NCBI GenBank assembly: GCA_945881965.1
Contig: CAMCVS010000011.1
Coordinates: 34,962-98,961 of the forward strand
Length of the DNA: 64,000 nt
Source: Paracoccus haematequi
Lineage (GTDB): Bacteria > Pseudomonadota > Alphaproteobacteria > Rhodobacterales > Rhodobacteraceae
Direction: 5' to 3'
The position numbers and the translations under genes are program-made. Below the pieces are notes generated by a model. It was not told the DNA's origin, did no database searches, and was given only the letters and a program-made list of their open reading frames with translations. Each line of letters starts with the position of its first letter. The stretch's first letter is position 1. Positions 33,731 through 41,770 of this stretch are shown here, in pieces.

Positions 33731-34315
33731 TCAGAAGCGGAAGATCGCCTTGACCTGCACGGTCGTTGCTTCCAGTTCCAGCCCCGAGCTGTTGAAGTTA
33801 TCGAATTTGTGATAATTCAACTCGCTCCCGACCGACAGGGAATCGGTCAGGCGGCGCTCAAAGCCCAGACCAACCAGCCAGCCATCGTCGCTGCCCAGGT
33901 TCGAGGTTTCGGCGCGTGCCCCGCCGGCAGTCATATAGACCAGCGTCTGGCCCAGATCGTAACCGGCGCGCAGTTTCAGGCGCGCAATGCTGTCGATGGT
34001 GGAGCCGTTACCGATGTCGATGTCGGCGGCGTCATAATCGATGGCTGCGCCCATCACGAACTGACCAAAGTCATAGTCATAGCCAAAGGTGATCCCGCCG
34101 ATGGGGCCATTGCCATCCAGATTGCCGGTGGCCTTTGCCATGCCATAGCCTAGTTGCAGTCCACCATAGGCACCGGTCCAGTCGCCGCTGGGGGCCACAT
34201 AGGTCACGACCGGGGCGGGAACGACCGGATCAGCGGCGGGATAGGCCAGCGACCCGGCCATCGCCGGACCGGCAAAGGCGGCGGTGACAGCAAGAGTTGT
34301 CAAAAGGGATTTCAT
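33731..34315 (-). CDS. Outer-membrane beta-barrel protein (Omp25/OmpW-size, porin-like family)
   Basis: A 194-aa protein with a signal peptide (LLTTLAVTAAFAGPAMAG, cleavage near residue 20). A short Pro/Val-rich linker leads to an eight-stranded barrel-like region with alternating strands such as WTGAYGGLQLGYGMA, ARLKLRAGYDLGQTLVYMTAGGA and SVGSELNYHKF, and a terminal phenylalanine (VKAIFRF) that is the usual barrel-assembly signal. It matches the OMP_b-brl family found in alphaproteobacteria as Omp25/RopB. Role unknown, probably structural. An AGGAG site precedes the ATG; the 257 bases upstream contain no gene and no feature I can name. Confidence 0.85.
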   Translation of the reverse strand: MKSLLTTLAVTAAFAGPAMAGSLAYPAADPVVPAPVVTYVAPSGDWTGAYGGLQLGYGMAKATGNLDGNGPIGGITFGYDYDFGQFVMGAAIDYDAADIDIGNGSTIDSIARLKLRAGYDLGQTLVYMTAGGARAETSNLGSDDGWLVGLGFERRLTDSLSVGSELNYHKFDNFNSSGLELEATTVQVKAIFRF

Positions 34316-34572
34316 GGTTCTGCTCCTGATTATGGCGCGGCATTCGCGCTTGGGCCTGTCAACTGGGCATGGCCCGGTTGGTTAACAAGTCGGCCCGGAA
34401 ACGTTGCGACACCGCGGCGGGGTCGGCGCGCCAAGACGGGCCAAAATGGGCCAAGCTCTGCTGATAACAGCGAAATTTCGGCGGACACGCGCCGCAAACA
34501 TCAATCAGTCTTGCCGTTGACCTTTGCCTGTGGGCGCGCAACGATCACGGGGCACCGCAGGAGACGCCATCC

Positions 34573-35496
34573 ATGAATCCGGTCAAGGGCATCGCGCTGA
34601 AACTGTGTTCGGTGCTGATATTCATCGTCATGTCGGCGATCATCAAGGCGACCGCGCCACAGGTGCCCGCAGGCGAGGCGGTGTTCTTTCGGTCGCTGTT
34701 TGCGATTCCGGTCATTCTGGGGTGGCTGTGGCTGCGCGGTGATCTGTCCACCGGGCTGCGGGCCAGCAATCCGATGGGTCATTTCTGGCGGGGGCTGGTC
34801 GGCACGTCGGCGATGGGGTTCGGCTTTGCCAGCCTTGGGTTCCTGCCGCTGCCCGAGGTAACCGCCATCGGCTATGCCGCGCCGCTGTTGGTGGTGGTCT
34901 TCGCGGCGATGTTTCTGGGCGAAGAAGTGCGGGCGTTTCGGCTTGGCGCGGTGGCGCTGGGGATGGTGGGCGTAATGATCATCCTGACGCCGCGCCTGAC
35001 GCTGTTGCAGGCCGATGTGGTCAGCCGGACCGAGGCGCTGGGCGCGATGCTGGTGCTGATCTCGGCGCTGTTTGCGGCGCTGGCGCAGGTGCATGTGCGT
35101 AAATTGGTGCAGACGGAACAGACGTCCGCCATCGTGTTCTTTTTCTCGCTGACGGCGACGGGGCTGTCGTTGTTGACGCTGCCGTTTGGCTGGGTGGTGC
35201 CCACGGTGACCGAAGCCGCGCTGCTGGTCACCGCAGGCATCATGGGCGGGTTCGGGCAGATTTTTCTGACCCAAGCCTATCGGTTTGCGGACGCGTCGGT
35301 GGTGGCGCCGTTCGATTATGCGTCGATGATTTTCGCGGTGCTGATCGGGTATTTCGTGTTCGACGAGGTGCCGACAGGGCAGACGCTGTTGGGCGGCGGG
35401 ATCGTGATGCTGGCGGGGGTGGCGATCATCTGGCGCGAACATGCGCTGGGGTTGAAGCGGGAAAAGACCCGGCAGACAATGACGCCCCAAGGTTAA
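34573..35496 (+). CDS. EamA/DMT-family transporter
   Basis: Inner-membrane protein of 307 aa with about ten hydrophobic helices arranged as two EamA repeats (about residues 5-135 and 150-290). The repeats end in VVVFAAMFLGEEVRAFRLGAV and FAVLIGYFVFDEVPTGQTLLG, the recurring DMT signature. Such proteins export metabolites or amino acids; the substrate is unknown. AGGAG lies nine bases before the ATG. Its stop codon overlaps the stop codon of the converging oxidoreductase gene. Confidence 0.88.
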   Translation: MNPVKGIALKLCSVLIFIVMSAIIKATAPQVPAGEAVFFRSLFAIPVILGWLWLRGDLSTGLRASNPMGHFWRGLVGTSAMGFGFASLGFLPLPEVTAIGYAAPLLVVVFAAMFLGEEVRAFRLGAVALGMVGVMIILTPRLTLLQADVVSRTEALGAMLVLISALFAALAQVHVRKLVQTEQTSAIVFFFSLTATGLSLLTLPFGWVVPTVTEAALLVTAGIMGGFGQIFLTQAYRFADASVVAPFDYASMIFAVLIGYFVFDEVPTGQTLLGGGIVMLAGVAIIWREHALGLKREKTRQTMTPQG

Positions 35497-36821
35497 AGCG
35501 CGTCGGTGACCGCGCGCGCGGCATAGGCAAAGGGCATGGCGATACGGCGGAACCGGCCCAGAGGGATGCGCGGCGGGGCGTCCTGCATCAGGGCTGGATA
35601 CAGCGGTGGGGTGGCCCCGCGCGCCAGATCGGCGAGGATCGTGCCTGCAAATGTCGCCATTGCCACGCCGTTGCCATGATAGCTGATCGCGGTCCACACC
35701 TTGTCCAGCCCCGGCACCGGCCCGACGAAAGGCGCGCCATGCGCGGCGAGCGACACCATGCCGGACCAGTCCCATGGCGTTTCGACTTGGGTCCACATCG
35801 GAAACAGCCGGTCAAAATGCGCCCGGGTCAGCTTTGCCATCGCGCGGTCAGCCGCGGGCGATGACAGCACCCCGCCGCGCATGCCAAACTGGAACCGCCC
35901 ATCGGGCAACAGGCGGAAATAATGTAGCAGGCTGCGGGTGTCATAGGCCATCTGGTCGCTGTGCCATCCGGCCTTTTGTTCGGCGCGGGTCAAGGGCCGC
36001 GTCATGATCACGTTCGACTGCGCGGGCATGAACCGGGCAGCAAGCCATGGCGGCAGATCCTCGGCGGAATAACCGTTGGTGGCGATGATCAGGCGTTTGG
36101 CGGTGACGGTGCCTTGCGGTGTGTGCAGGACATGCGGCGCGCCGGGGGCGATGCCGGTGACCGGTGTTGCCCCATGGATCACCGCGCCCGCCGCCTGTGC
36201 CGCGCGCAGCAACCCGCGCAAATAGCGGCGGGGGTGCAGGCCAAACCCCACGGGAATGGTCAGCCCGCCATGCCACGGCCCCGCCATGCCGCGTGCGGCC
36301 AGATCGGCGCGGTCGTGCAGCGTGGGCTGCACCCCATAGTCCCGCGCCGCCTCTGCCGCATGGGCGGTCAGGTCGCGCAGGGCGCGGGGGGAATGGGCGA
36401 GGATCGTTTCGCCCTGCGAATGGCGTTGTGCGTCGATGGCGTGGCTGCAAAGCAGCCCCGCTACGGTGTCAATCGCCAGCCGTTCCGCGCGCCGCCAATC
36501 GGCCAGTCCCGCCGCGCCGTGGCGTTTGGCGATATCCCCAGAGGACAGTCGCGATCCGCCCAGACAGCAGAACCCGCCATTGCGGCCCGATGCGCCGTGG
36601 CCGGGGAAATGTTCGTCCAGCACGGTGACGCGCAGTCCCGCCTGTGCCAGATGCAGGGCCGCAGACAGTCCGGCATAACCCGCGCCGATGATGGCGACAT
36701 CCGTCGTCAACGTCCCGGCGAGCGGGGCCACCTGCAAATCCGCGTCCGGCACATCGGCCGCCCAGCCATTGCGCGCGGCGGCCGCTGGCCCATAGGCATG
36801 CGGCCCGAAAATCCGCCGCAT
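35493..36821 (-). CDS. FAD-dependent oxidoreductase, gamma-glutamylputrescine oxidase-like (PuuB)
   Basis: 442-aa DAO-family flavoprotein. The FAD motif is DVAIIGAGYAGLSAALHLAQ (about residues 41-60), followed by VLDEHFPGHGASGRNGGF, as in PuuB and related amine oxidases. Other family pieces are GGVLSSPAADRAM and the C-terminal GLDKVWTAISYHGNGVAMAT. It is the last gene of the potFGHI operon, starting at the base where potI ends. Oxidation of a polyamine or its gamma-glutamyl derivative imported by this transporter is likely, but PuuA and PuuC partners are not in the window. Confidence 0.85.
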   Translation of the reverse strand: MRRIFGPHAYGPAAAARNGWAADVPDADLQVAPLAGTLTTDVAIIGAGYAGLSAALHLAQAGLRVTVLDEHFPGHGASGRNGGFCCLGGSRLSSGDIAKRHGAAGLADWRRAERLAIDTVAGLLCSHAIDAQRHSQGETILAHSPRALRDLTAHAAEAARDYGVQPTLHDRADLAARGMAGPWHGGLTIPVGFGLHPRRYLRGLLRAAQAAGAVIHGATPVTGIAPGAPHVLHTPQGTVTAKRLIIATNGYSAEDLPPWLAARFMPAQSNVIMTRPLTRAEQKAGWHSDQMAYDTRSLLHYFRLLPDGRFQFGMRGGVLSSPAADRAMAKLTRAHFDRLFPMWTQVETPWDWSGMVSLAAHGAPFVGPVPGLDKVWTAISYHGNGVAMATFAGTILADLARGATPPLYPALMQDAPPRIPLGRFRRIAMPFAYAARAVTDAL

Positions 36822-37642
36822 CAGCCGGTCGCGCGGGCGGCGGCCTGTTCGTCGCGTTGCGCGCGCACCGCCGCGCGTTTCGCGGCAATCGAGGTGCCGA
36901 TGACTGCCAGTGCCACAATCGAAATCATGATGGTGGACAGGGCGTTGATCTTTGGGCTGACACCGCGGCGGACGGACGAATAGATTTCCATCGGCAGGGT
37001 GGTGGCCGAGGGACCTGTGGTAAAGGACGAGATCACCAGATCATCCAGCGACAGTGTGAACGCCAAGAGCCAGCCCGATATCACCGCAGGCGCGATGATC
37101 GGCAAGGTGACCAGCCGAAACGCCGAGACCGGCGAACAGCCCAGATCGCGCGCCGCTTCTTCCAGCGATTGGTCAAAGGTGACCAGCCGCGATGACACCA
37201 CCACTGACACATAGCACATGGCGAATGTCGTATGCGCGAGGATGATGGTGAACACGCCGCGATCCACCCCCAGCGAGATGAACAACAACAAAAGCGATAG
37301 GCCCGTGATCACCTCGGGCATCACCAGAGGCGCATAGATCATCCCGGAAAACAGCGTGCGGCCCGGAAAGCGGCCCACCCGCACCAATACCAGCGCCGCC
37401 ATCGTACCCAGCACGGTCGCGAATGTTGACGCCGCCAGCGCCACCTTGACCGTTACCCAGGCCGCGTCCAGGAACGCCTGGTCGCGGAACAATTCGCCAT
37501 ACCATTTGGTGGAAAACCCGGCCCAGATCGCGACGTTCCGCCCGCCGTTGAAGCTGTAGATCATCAGGATCAGGATCGGCAGATACAGGAACGCAAATCC
37601 CACGGTCAGCGCGGTGATGTTGAACCAGGACAGGCGTTTCAT
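36821..37642 (-). CDS. potI: Polyamine ABC transporter permease (PotI/PotC-like)
   Basis: Inner-membrane permease (273 aa) with six predicted helices. The EAA loop that contacts the ATPase is LEEAARDLGCSPVSAFRLVT near residue 157. ANNAGGS-like opening is FAFLYLPILILMIYSFN, the classic PotC/PotI first helix. It overlaps potH by four bases. The C-terminus is Arg/Ala rich. Substrate (putrescine or spermidine) is inferred from the operon. Confidence 0.9.
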   Translation of the reverse strand: MKRLSWFNITALTVGFAFLYLPILILMIYSFNGGRNVAIWAGFSTKWYGELFRDQAFLDAAWVTVKVALAASTFATVLGTMAALVLVRVGRFPGRTLFSGMIYAPLVMPEVITGLSLLLLFISLGVDRGVFTIILAHTTFAMCYVSVVVSSRLVTFDQSLEEAARDLGCSPVSAFRLVTLPIIAPAVISGWLLAFTLSLDDLVISSFTTGPSATTLPMEIYSSVRRGVSPKINALSTIMISIVALAVIGTSIAAKRAAVRAQRDEQAAARATG

Positions 37643-38532
37643 TTCCCGGCCTCCCGCTGTTTCTGTTCGTTGCGCTGGAACAGCACGATGGGGATGATCA
37701 GGATCAGCAGCAGCACCACCGCCACGGCGCTGGCCACCGGCCAGTCGCGGTTGTTAAAGAACTCTTCCCACAGCACCTTGCCGATCATCAGGGTTTCCGA
37801 CCCGCCCAAAAGCGACGGGATGACAAATTCGCCAAGCGCGGGGATGAACACCAGAAAACACCCCGCGATGATGCCGGGGCGCGACAGCGGCACGGTGATC
37901 AGCCAGAACGCCTTGGTTCGCGTGCATCCCAGGTCCTCGGCCGCCTCGATCAGCGATCCGTCCAGCTTTTCCAGCGCGGAATAGATCGGCAGGATCATGA
38001 ACGGCAGATAGGTATAGACGATGCCGATATAGACCGCGTTCTGCGTGTTCAGGATCATCAGCGGCGCGTCGATGACCCCCAGCCATTGCAGGAAATTGTT
38101 CAGGAACCCCTCGGTCGACAGGATGCCCATCCACGCATAGACCCGGATCAGCAACGAGGTCCAGAACGGCAGGATCACCAGCATCATCAGCGTGGGCCGC
38201 CATTCTTCGGGCGCGCAGGCCATGCCATAGGCGATGGGGAACCCCAGCATCAGGGTCAGAACGGTGGACACCGTGGCGATCTGCAAGGACGACAGGTAGG
38301 CCCGCCAATACAGGTCGTCAGAGGCGAGAAACGCATAGTTTTCGAAATCGAGTTCCGACAGGAACTGACGAAGTCCGGCCCAGCCTGCCGCCAAGTCGAG
38401 CGTGGGCGTATAGGGCGGGATCGACAGCGCGGCGTCGCTGAGGCTGATCTTGATGACGATCAGGAACGGCACCAGAAACAGCAGCAAAAGCCAAAGGTAG
38501 GGAACCGCGATCAAGGGCCATTTGCGCATCAT
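37639..38532 (-). CDS. potH: Polyamine ABC transporter permease (PotH/PotB-like)
   Basis: Inner-membrane permease (297 aa), partner of PotI. The first helix is YLWLLLLFLVPFLIVIKISL and the EAA motif is LIEAAEDLGCTRTKAFWLIT near residue 190. A periplasmic loop with LDFENYAFLASDDLYW follows helix 1, as in PotH. Two ATGs in tandem open the gene. It begins six bases after potG. Confidence 0.91.
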   Translation of the reverse strand: MMRKWPLIAVPYLWLLLLFLVPFLIVIKISLSDAALSIPPYTPTLDLAAGWAGLRQFLSELDFENYAFLASDDLYWRAYLSSLQIATVSTVLTLMLGFPIAYGMACAPEEWRPTLMMLVILPFWTSLLIRVYAWMGILSTEGFLNNFLQWLGVIDAPLMILNTQNAVYIGIVYTYLPFMILPIYSALEKLDGSLIEAAEDLGCTRTKAFWLITVPLSRPGIIAGCFLVFIPALGEFVIPSLLGGSETLMIGKVLWEEFFNNRDWPVASAVAVVLLLILIIPIVLFQRNEQKQREAGK

Positions 38533-38538
38533 GTCCCC

Positions 38539-39660
38539 CTATTCGGCCAGCAACACGGCGCAGTGGTCGGTCCAGCTGACCCAGACGTCATCTTCCCAGG
38601 TGAATTCCTGCTTGGTCTTGCGTTCGGTGTTGAAACTTTGCGCGCGCAGGAATTTGCCGTTCGCCAGCCGGATGTTGAAAGTGGACAGGTTGCCGCCATA
38701 GCCGACGTCGATGATGCGCCCCTGAAGGGCGTTGTCATCTTCGGGGCGGGAATGGTGCACCTCGACCTTTTCGGGGCGGATCGCGATGTGGCACTTTTGC
38801 CCGACCGACAGCGCCAAGGGCGAGGCGGCGCGCAGCGGTGGCTGGCCTTCGGCCCAGTCGATGTCATAGACCGGCCCGACGCTGCGCACCGATCCTTCGA
38901 TGATGGTCACGTCCCCGATGAAATCCGCGACATAGACCGAATTGGGCGCTTCATAGATCACCGAAGGCGTCGCCACCTGAATGATGCGGCCCTCGTCCAT
39001 CACCGCGATGCGGGATGAGACTGTCATCGCTTCTTCCTGATCGTGCGTGACGATGACAAAGGTGGTCCCCGTTTTCTCCTGAATATCCATCAGTTCAAAC
39101 TGGGTTTCTTCGCGCAGCTTCTTGTCCAGCGCGCCAAGGGGTTCATCCAGCAGCAGCAGTTTCGGCGCACGCGCCAGCGACCGCGCAAGGGCCACCCGCT
39201 GCCGCTGGCCACCCGAGATCTGGTGCGGCTTCCTGCGGGCGAATTTCGACAGCCGCGTCAGGCGCAGCATTTCCTCGACGCGCGCGTCGATCTGGTCTTT
39301 CGGCTGGCCCATGCGGCGCAGGCCGAAGGCGATGTTCTCATACACTGAAAGGTGCGGGAACAGGGCGTAGGACTGGAACATCATGTTCACAGGCCGCTCG
39401 TTCGGCGGCACGCCTTTCATGTCCTGCCCGCCGATCAGGATCTGGCCTTCGCTGGGTTGTTCGAAACCCGCCAGCATCCGCATCATCGTGGTCTTGCCAC
39501 AGCCCGACGGGCCCAAGAGGGCGAAAAACTCGCGGGTGTAGATATCAAGGCTCTGGTTGTCGATCGCCACGAAATCGCCAAAGCGCTTTGTGACGTTCTT
39601 GAACTGGATCAGCGGCTTTTGGGCCGGGTCATTCCACGGTGCGAATAGCGGCACAGCCAT
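38539..39660 (-). CDS. potG: Polyamine ABC transporter ATPase (PotG/PotA-like)
   Basis: 373-aa ATPase. Walker A ALLGPSGCGKTTMMRML, signature ISGGQRQRVALARSLA and Walker B LLLLDEPLGALDKKLRE are present, followed by the switch histidine in VTHDQEEAMT. The C-terminal third is the TOBE domain (SVGQKCHIAIRPEKVEVHH). Together with PotF, PotH and PotI it forms a complete importer. It lies 84 bases after potF. Confidence 0.93.
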   Translation of the reverse strand: MAVPLFAPWNDPAQKPLIQFKNVTKRFGDFVAIDNQSLDIYTREFFALLGPSGCGKTTMMRMLAGFEQPSEGQILIGGQDMKGVPPNERPVNMMFQSYALFPHLSVYENIAFGLRRMGQPKDQIDARVEEMLRLTRLSKFARRKPHQISGGQRQRVALARSLARAPKLLLLDEPLGALDKKLREETQFELMDIQEKTGTTFVIVTHDQEEAMTVSSRIAVMDEGRIIQVATPSVIYEAPNSVYVADFIGDVTIIEGSVRSVGPVYDIDWAEGQPPLRAASPLALSVGQKCHIAIRPEKVEVHHSRPEDDNALQGRIIDVGYGGNLSTFNIRLANGKFLRAQSFNTERKTKQEFTWEDDVWVSWTDHCAVLLAE

Positions 39661-39744
39661 CTGTCACGTCCCTGTCTTGTGCGGGGTCTGGTGCCCCTTT
39701 GGCAAGAATGGCCCGCGCCGGTGGCGGCGCGGGCCGGGTCAGGC

Positions 39745-40827
39745 TCAGGTGCCCGATTTCACCTTGGTCCACAGGCGCGTCACGGTGCGCTGCACCTTCG
39801 CGTCATAGGGGGATTTGGTGTAGAGGTTCTGCAATGCGGCTTCGGACGGATAGATCGCCGGATCGCCGATCACGTCCTCGTTCAGGAATTCCTGCGAGGC
39901 CTTGTTGCCGTTGGCGTAATAGACATAGTTCGACGCCGCTGCCATGTTCTGCGCATCCAGAATGAAATTCAGGAACTTGTGCGCGGCGTCAGCGTTCGGC
40001 GCATCGACCGGGATCGCCATCATGTCGAACCACATCAGCGCGCCTTCCTTGGGCGCGTTATAGGCGATTTCGACGCCATTGGCGGCTTCTGCGGCGCGGT
40101 CGCGGGCCTGCAGGATGTCGCCCGACCAGCCGAAGGCCACGCAGATATCGCCGTTCGCCAGCGCGTTGATATATTCGCTGCTGTTGAACTTCTGGATATG
40201 CGGGCGGATCGCCATCAGCGCCGCTTCGGTCTTGGCGATCACGGCCTCGTCGGCGCTATCGGGGTCTTCGCCAATGTATTTCAGCGCGGCGGGCAGCACC
40301 TCGTCAGGGGCGTCCAGCATGTGGATGCCGCAGGCGGCCAGCTTTTCAGCGTTCTTGGGATCGAACACCAAGGACAGGCTGTCGATCGGCGCATCCGGCC
40401 CGAGGATTTCCTTGACCTTGGCAACGTTCACGCCAAGCCCCGTGGTGCCCCACATGTAGTTGATGGCATATTCGTTGCCCGCATCATATTTCGCGGCGCG
40501 GGTGGCGATCACGTCCCAGACGTTGCCGTAATTCGACAGCTTGGATTTATCCAGCTTTTGGAACGCGCCCGCCGCGATCTGGCGTTGCAGGAAGGTGCCG
40601 GTCGGCACCACCACGTCATAGCCCGACCCGCCAGCCAGCAGTTTGGTTTCCAGCACTTCGTTGCTGTCGAACACGTCGTAGATCAGCTTGATCCCGGTCT
40701 CGGTCTCGAACTTGGCCAGAAGGGCCTCGTCGATGTAGTCGGACCAGTTATACACCCGCACTTCCTCGGCCATGGCTGCTGTGGCCAGTGCAAGTGCTGC
40801 AACGGTGGTCATGAGCGTCTTGGTCAT
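39745..40827 (-). CDS. potF: Polyamine (putrescine-like) ABC transporter periplasmic binding protein
   Basis: 360-aa periplasmic receptor with a signal peptide (TTVAALALATAAMAEE, cleavage after AMA). The mature start VRVYNWSDYIDEALLAKFE and the YDVVVPTGTFLQRQI segment are characteristic of PotF/PotD. The core WGTTGLGVNVAKVKE and C-terminal DAQNMAAASNYVYYANGN segments also fit. The start at 40827 is supported by AAGGAG nine bases upstream; an in-frame ATG at 40977 would add 50 unlikely residues. First gene of the operon, divergent from the GntR regulator. Confidence 0.92.
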   Translation of the reverse strand: MTKTLMTTVAALALATAAMAEEVRVYNWSDYIDEALLAKFETETGIKLIYDVFDSNEVLETKLLAGGSGYDVVVPTGTFLQRQIAAGAFQKLDKSKLSNYGNVWDVIATRAAKYDAGNEYAINYMWGTTGLGVNVAKVKEILGPDAPIDSLSLVFDPKNAEKLAACGIHMLDAPDEVLPAALKYIGEDPDSADEAVIAKTEAALMAIRPHIQKFNSSEYINALANGDICVAFGWSGDILQARDRAAEAANGVEIAYNAPKEGALMWFDMMAIPVDAPNADAAHKFLNFILDAQNMAAASNYVYYANGNKASQEFLNEDVIGDPAIYPSEAALQNLYTKSPYDAKVQRTVTRLWTKVKSGT

Positions 40828-40873
40828 CCCTGCGGTCTCCTTGGAGTTTTCCCTTGAGTGAAAAGGGGGGTTG

Positions 40874-40889
40874 GGCCAGATATGATCAA
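40874..40889 (-). promoter_or_regulatory. Candidate GntR operator, copy 1 (upstream of potF)
   Basis: On the minus strand the site reads TTGATCATATCTGGCC. The first ten bases are identical to a site before the aminotransferase gene at 41699, with a similar CTG-G/A-CC tail. TGATCA is palindromic. It lies about 50 bases before the potF start. Binding by the adjacent GntR protein is inferred. Confidence 0.45.
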
Positions 40890-40991
40890 CTTTGCCCAAA
40901 GCGGGCAGTGGCGTATTGTTTTCATGGGTTTCGGCCTCTGGCAAGAACAGGCTTTGCCCAGCGACGCCCTGACACACGGAAAAGGGAGCGC

Positions 40992-41687
40992 ATGGTCAGA
41001 AATACGACAGCAACCGCGATGATGTCAGCTCCGGATGCGGGTCCGGTGCCGGAACACGAGACGGTGTATCGCCGTTTGCGCGGTCAGATCCTGCATGGCG
41101 AAATGGCCCCCGGACAGGCGGTGACGATTCAGGGGATCGCCGCCGATCTGGGGGCGGGGATGACGCCTGTGCGCGAAGCGATCCGGCGGTTGATCGCGGA
41201 AAGCGCCTTGGCGTTTCAGGGCAACCGGCGGGTGTCGGTGCCGGTCTTGCGGCCCGAAAACCTTGATGAATTGATTCTGGCGCGTCGGATGCTGGACACC
41301 GAATTGGCGCGGCGTGCGGCGGAGCGGGCGACGCCCATCGACATTGACCGGCTGGAATCCATCGACAAGACGCTGGATGCCGCTATCGCGCGGGGCGATG
41401 TGCGCGGCTATCTGGTGGAAAATCACCGCTTTCATACCGCGATCTACGATCTTGCCGCTGCGCCGATACTGGCCGGGCTGGCCGAAGGGCTGTGGCTGCG
41501 GTTCGGGCCATCGCTGCGGGTGGTCTGTGGCCGGTTGGGCACACAGAATCTGCCGGATCAGCACAAGGAAGCCATCGCTGCCTGGCGGCGCGGCGACGCC
41601 AACGCGGTGGCCGATGCCATGGAACGCGACGTGGTGCAGGGCATGGAGGTGATCCGGGCCGTGCTGACCGCGGGGCGATTCGATTGA
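40992..41687 (+). CDS. GntR-family transcriptional regulator, FadR/FCD subfamily
   Basis: 231-aa DNA-binding protein. The N-terminal winged helix-turn-helix (about residues 20-85) includes VYRRLRGQILHGEMAPGQAV and ADLGAGMTPVREAIRRL. The helical FCD ligand-binding domain follows (LARRMLDTELARRAAE, NHRFHTAIYDLAAAP with its metal/ligand histidines, and QHKEAIAAWRRGDANAV). The ATG at 40992 has GGGAG just upstream. It separates potFGHI-puuB from the aminotransferase operon and probably controls both. Confidence 0.9.
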   Translation: MVRNTTATAMMSAPDAGPVPEHETVYRRLRGQILHGEMAPGQAVTIQGIAADLGAGMTPVREAIRRLIAESALAFQGNRRVSVPVLRPENLDELILARRMLDTELARRAAERATPIDIDRLESIDKTLDAAIARGDVRGYLVENHRFHTAIYDLAAAPILAGLAEGLWLRFGPSLRVVCGRLGTQNLPDQHKEAIAAWRRGDANAVADAMERDVVQGMEVIRAVLTAGRFD

Positions 41688-41711
41688 CAGGGTGGGATTT
41701 GATCATATTCT
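41684..41711 (+). promoter_or_regulatory. Candidate sigma-70 promoter for the aminotransferase gene
   Basis: TTGACA (41684-41689), a perfect -35 box, is followed after 16 bases by TATTCT (41706-41711). The -35 box overlaps the gntR stop codon. The TTGATCATAT motif lies across the spacer and -10 region, an arrangement expected for repression. Confidence 0.5.
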
Positions 41712-41715
41712 GACC
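41699..41715 (+). promoter_or_regulatory. Candidate GntR operator, copy 2 (upstream of the aminotransferase)
   Basis: Reads TTGATCATATTCTGACC. Ten leading bases match the site upstream of potF, and the remaining part differs by one inserted T and one substitution. It overlaps the candidate promoter. Confidence 0.45.
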
Positions 41716-41770
41716 GGGCTGTGACCCCGTCGCGGCGCAGATTTTCACCAGCAGCAGCGAGGCACCTTTG

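Noticed and set aside
34432..34460. Near-repeat GACGGGCCAAAATGGGCCAA upstream of the EamA gene
   Set aside because: Only GGGCCAA is repeated; too short to distinguish from chance.
40890..40960. Two copies of CTTTGCCCA in the potF-gntR region
   Set aside because: 62 bases apart, no symmetry and no link to either promoter; considered chance.
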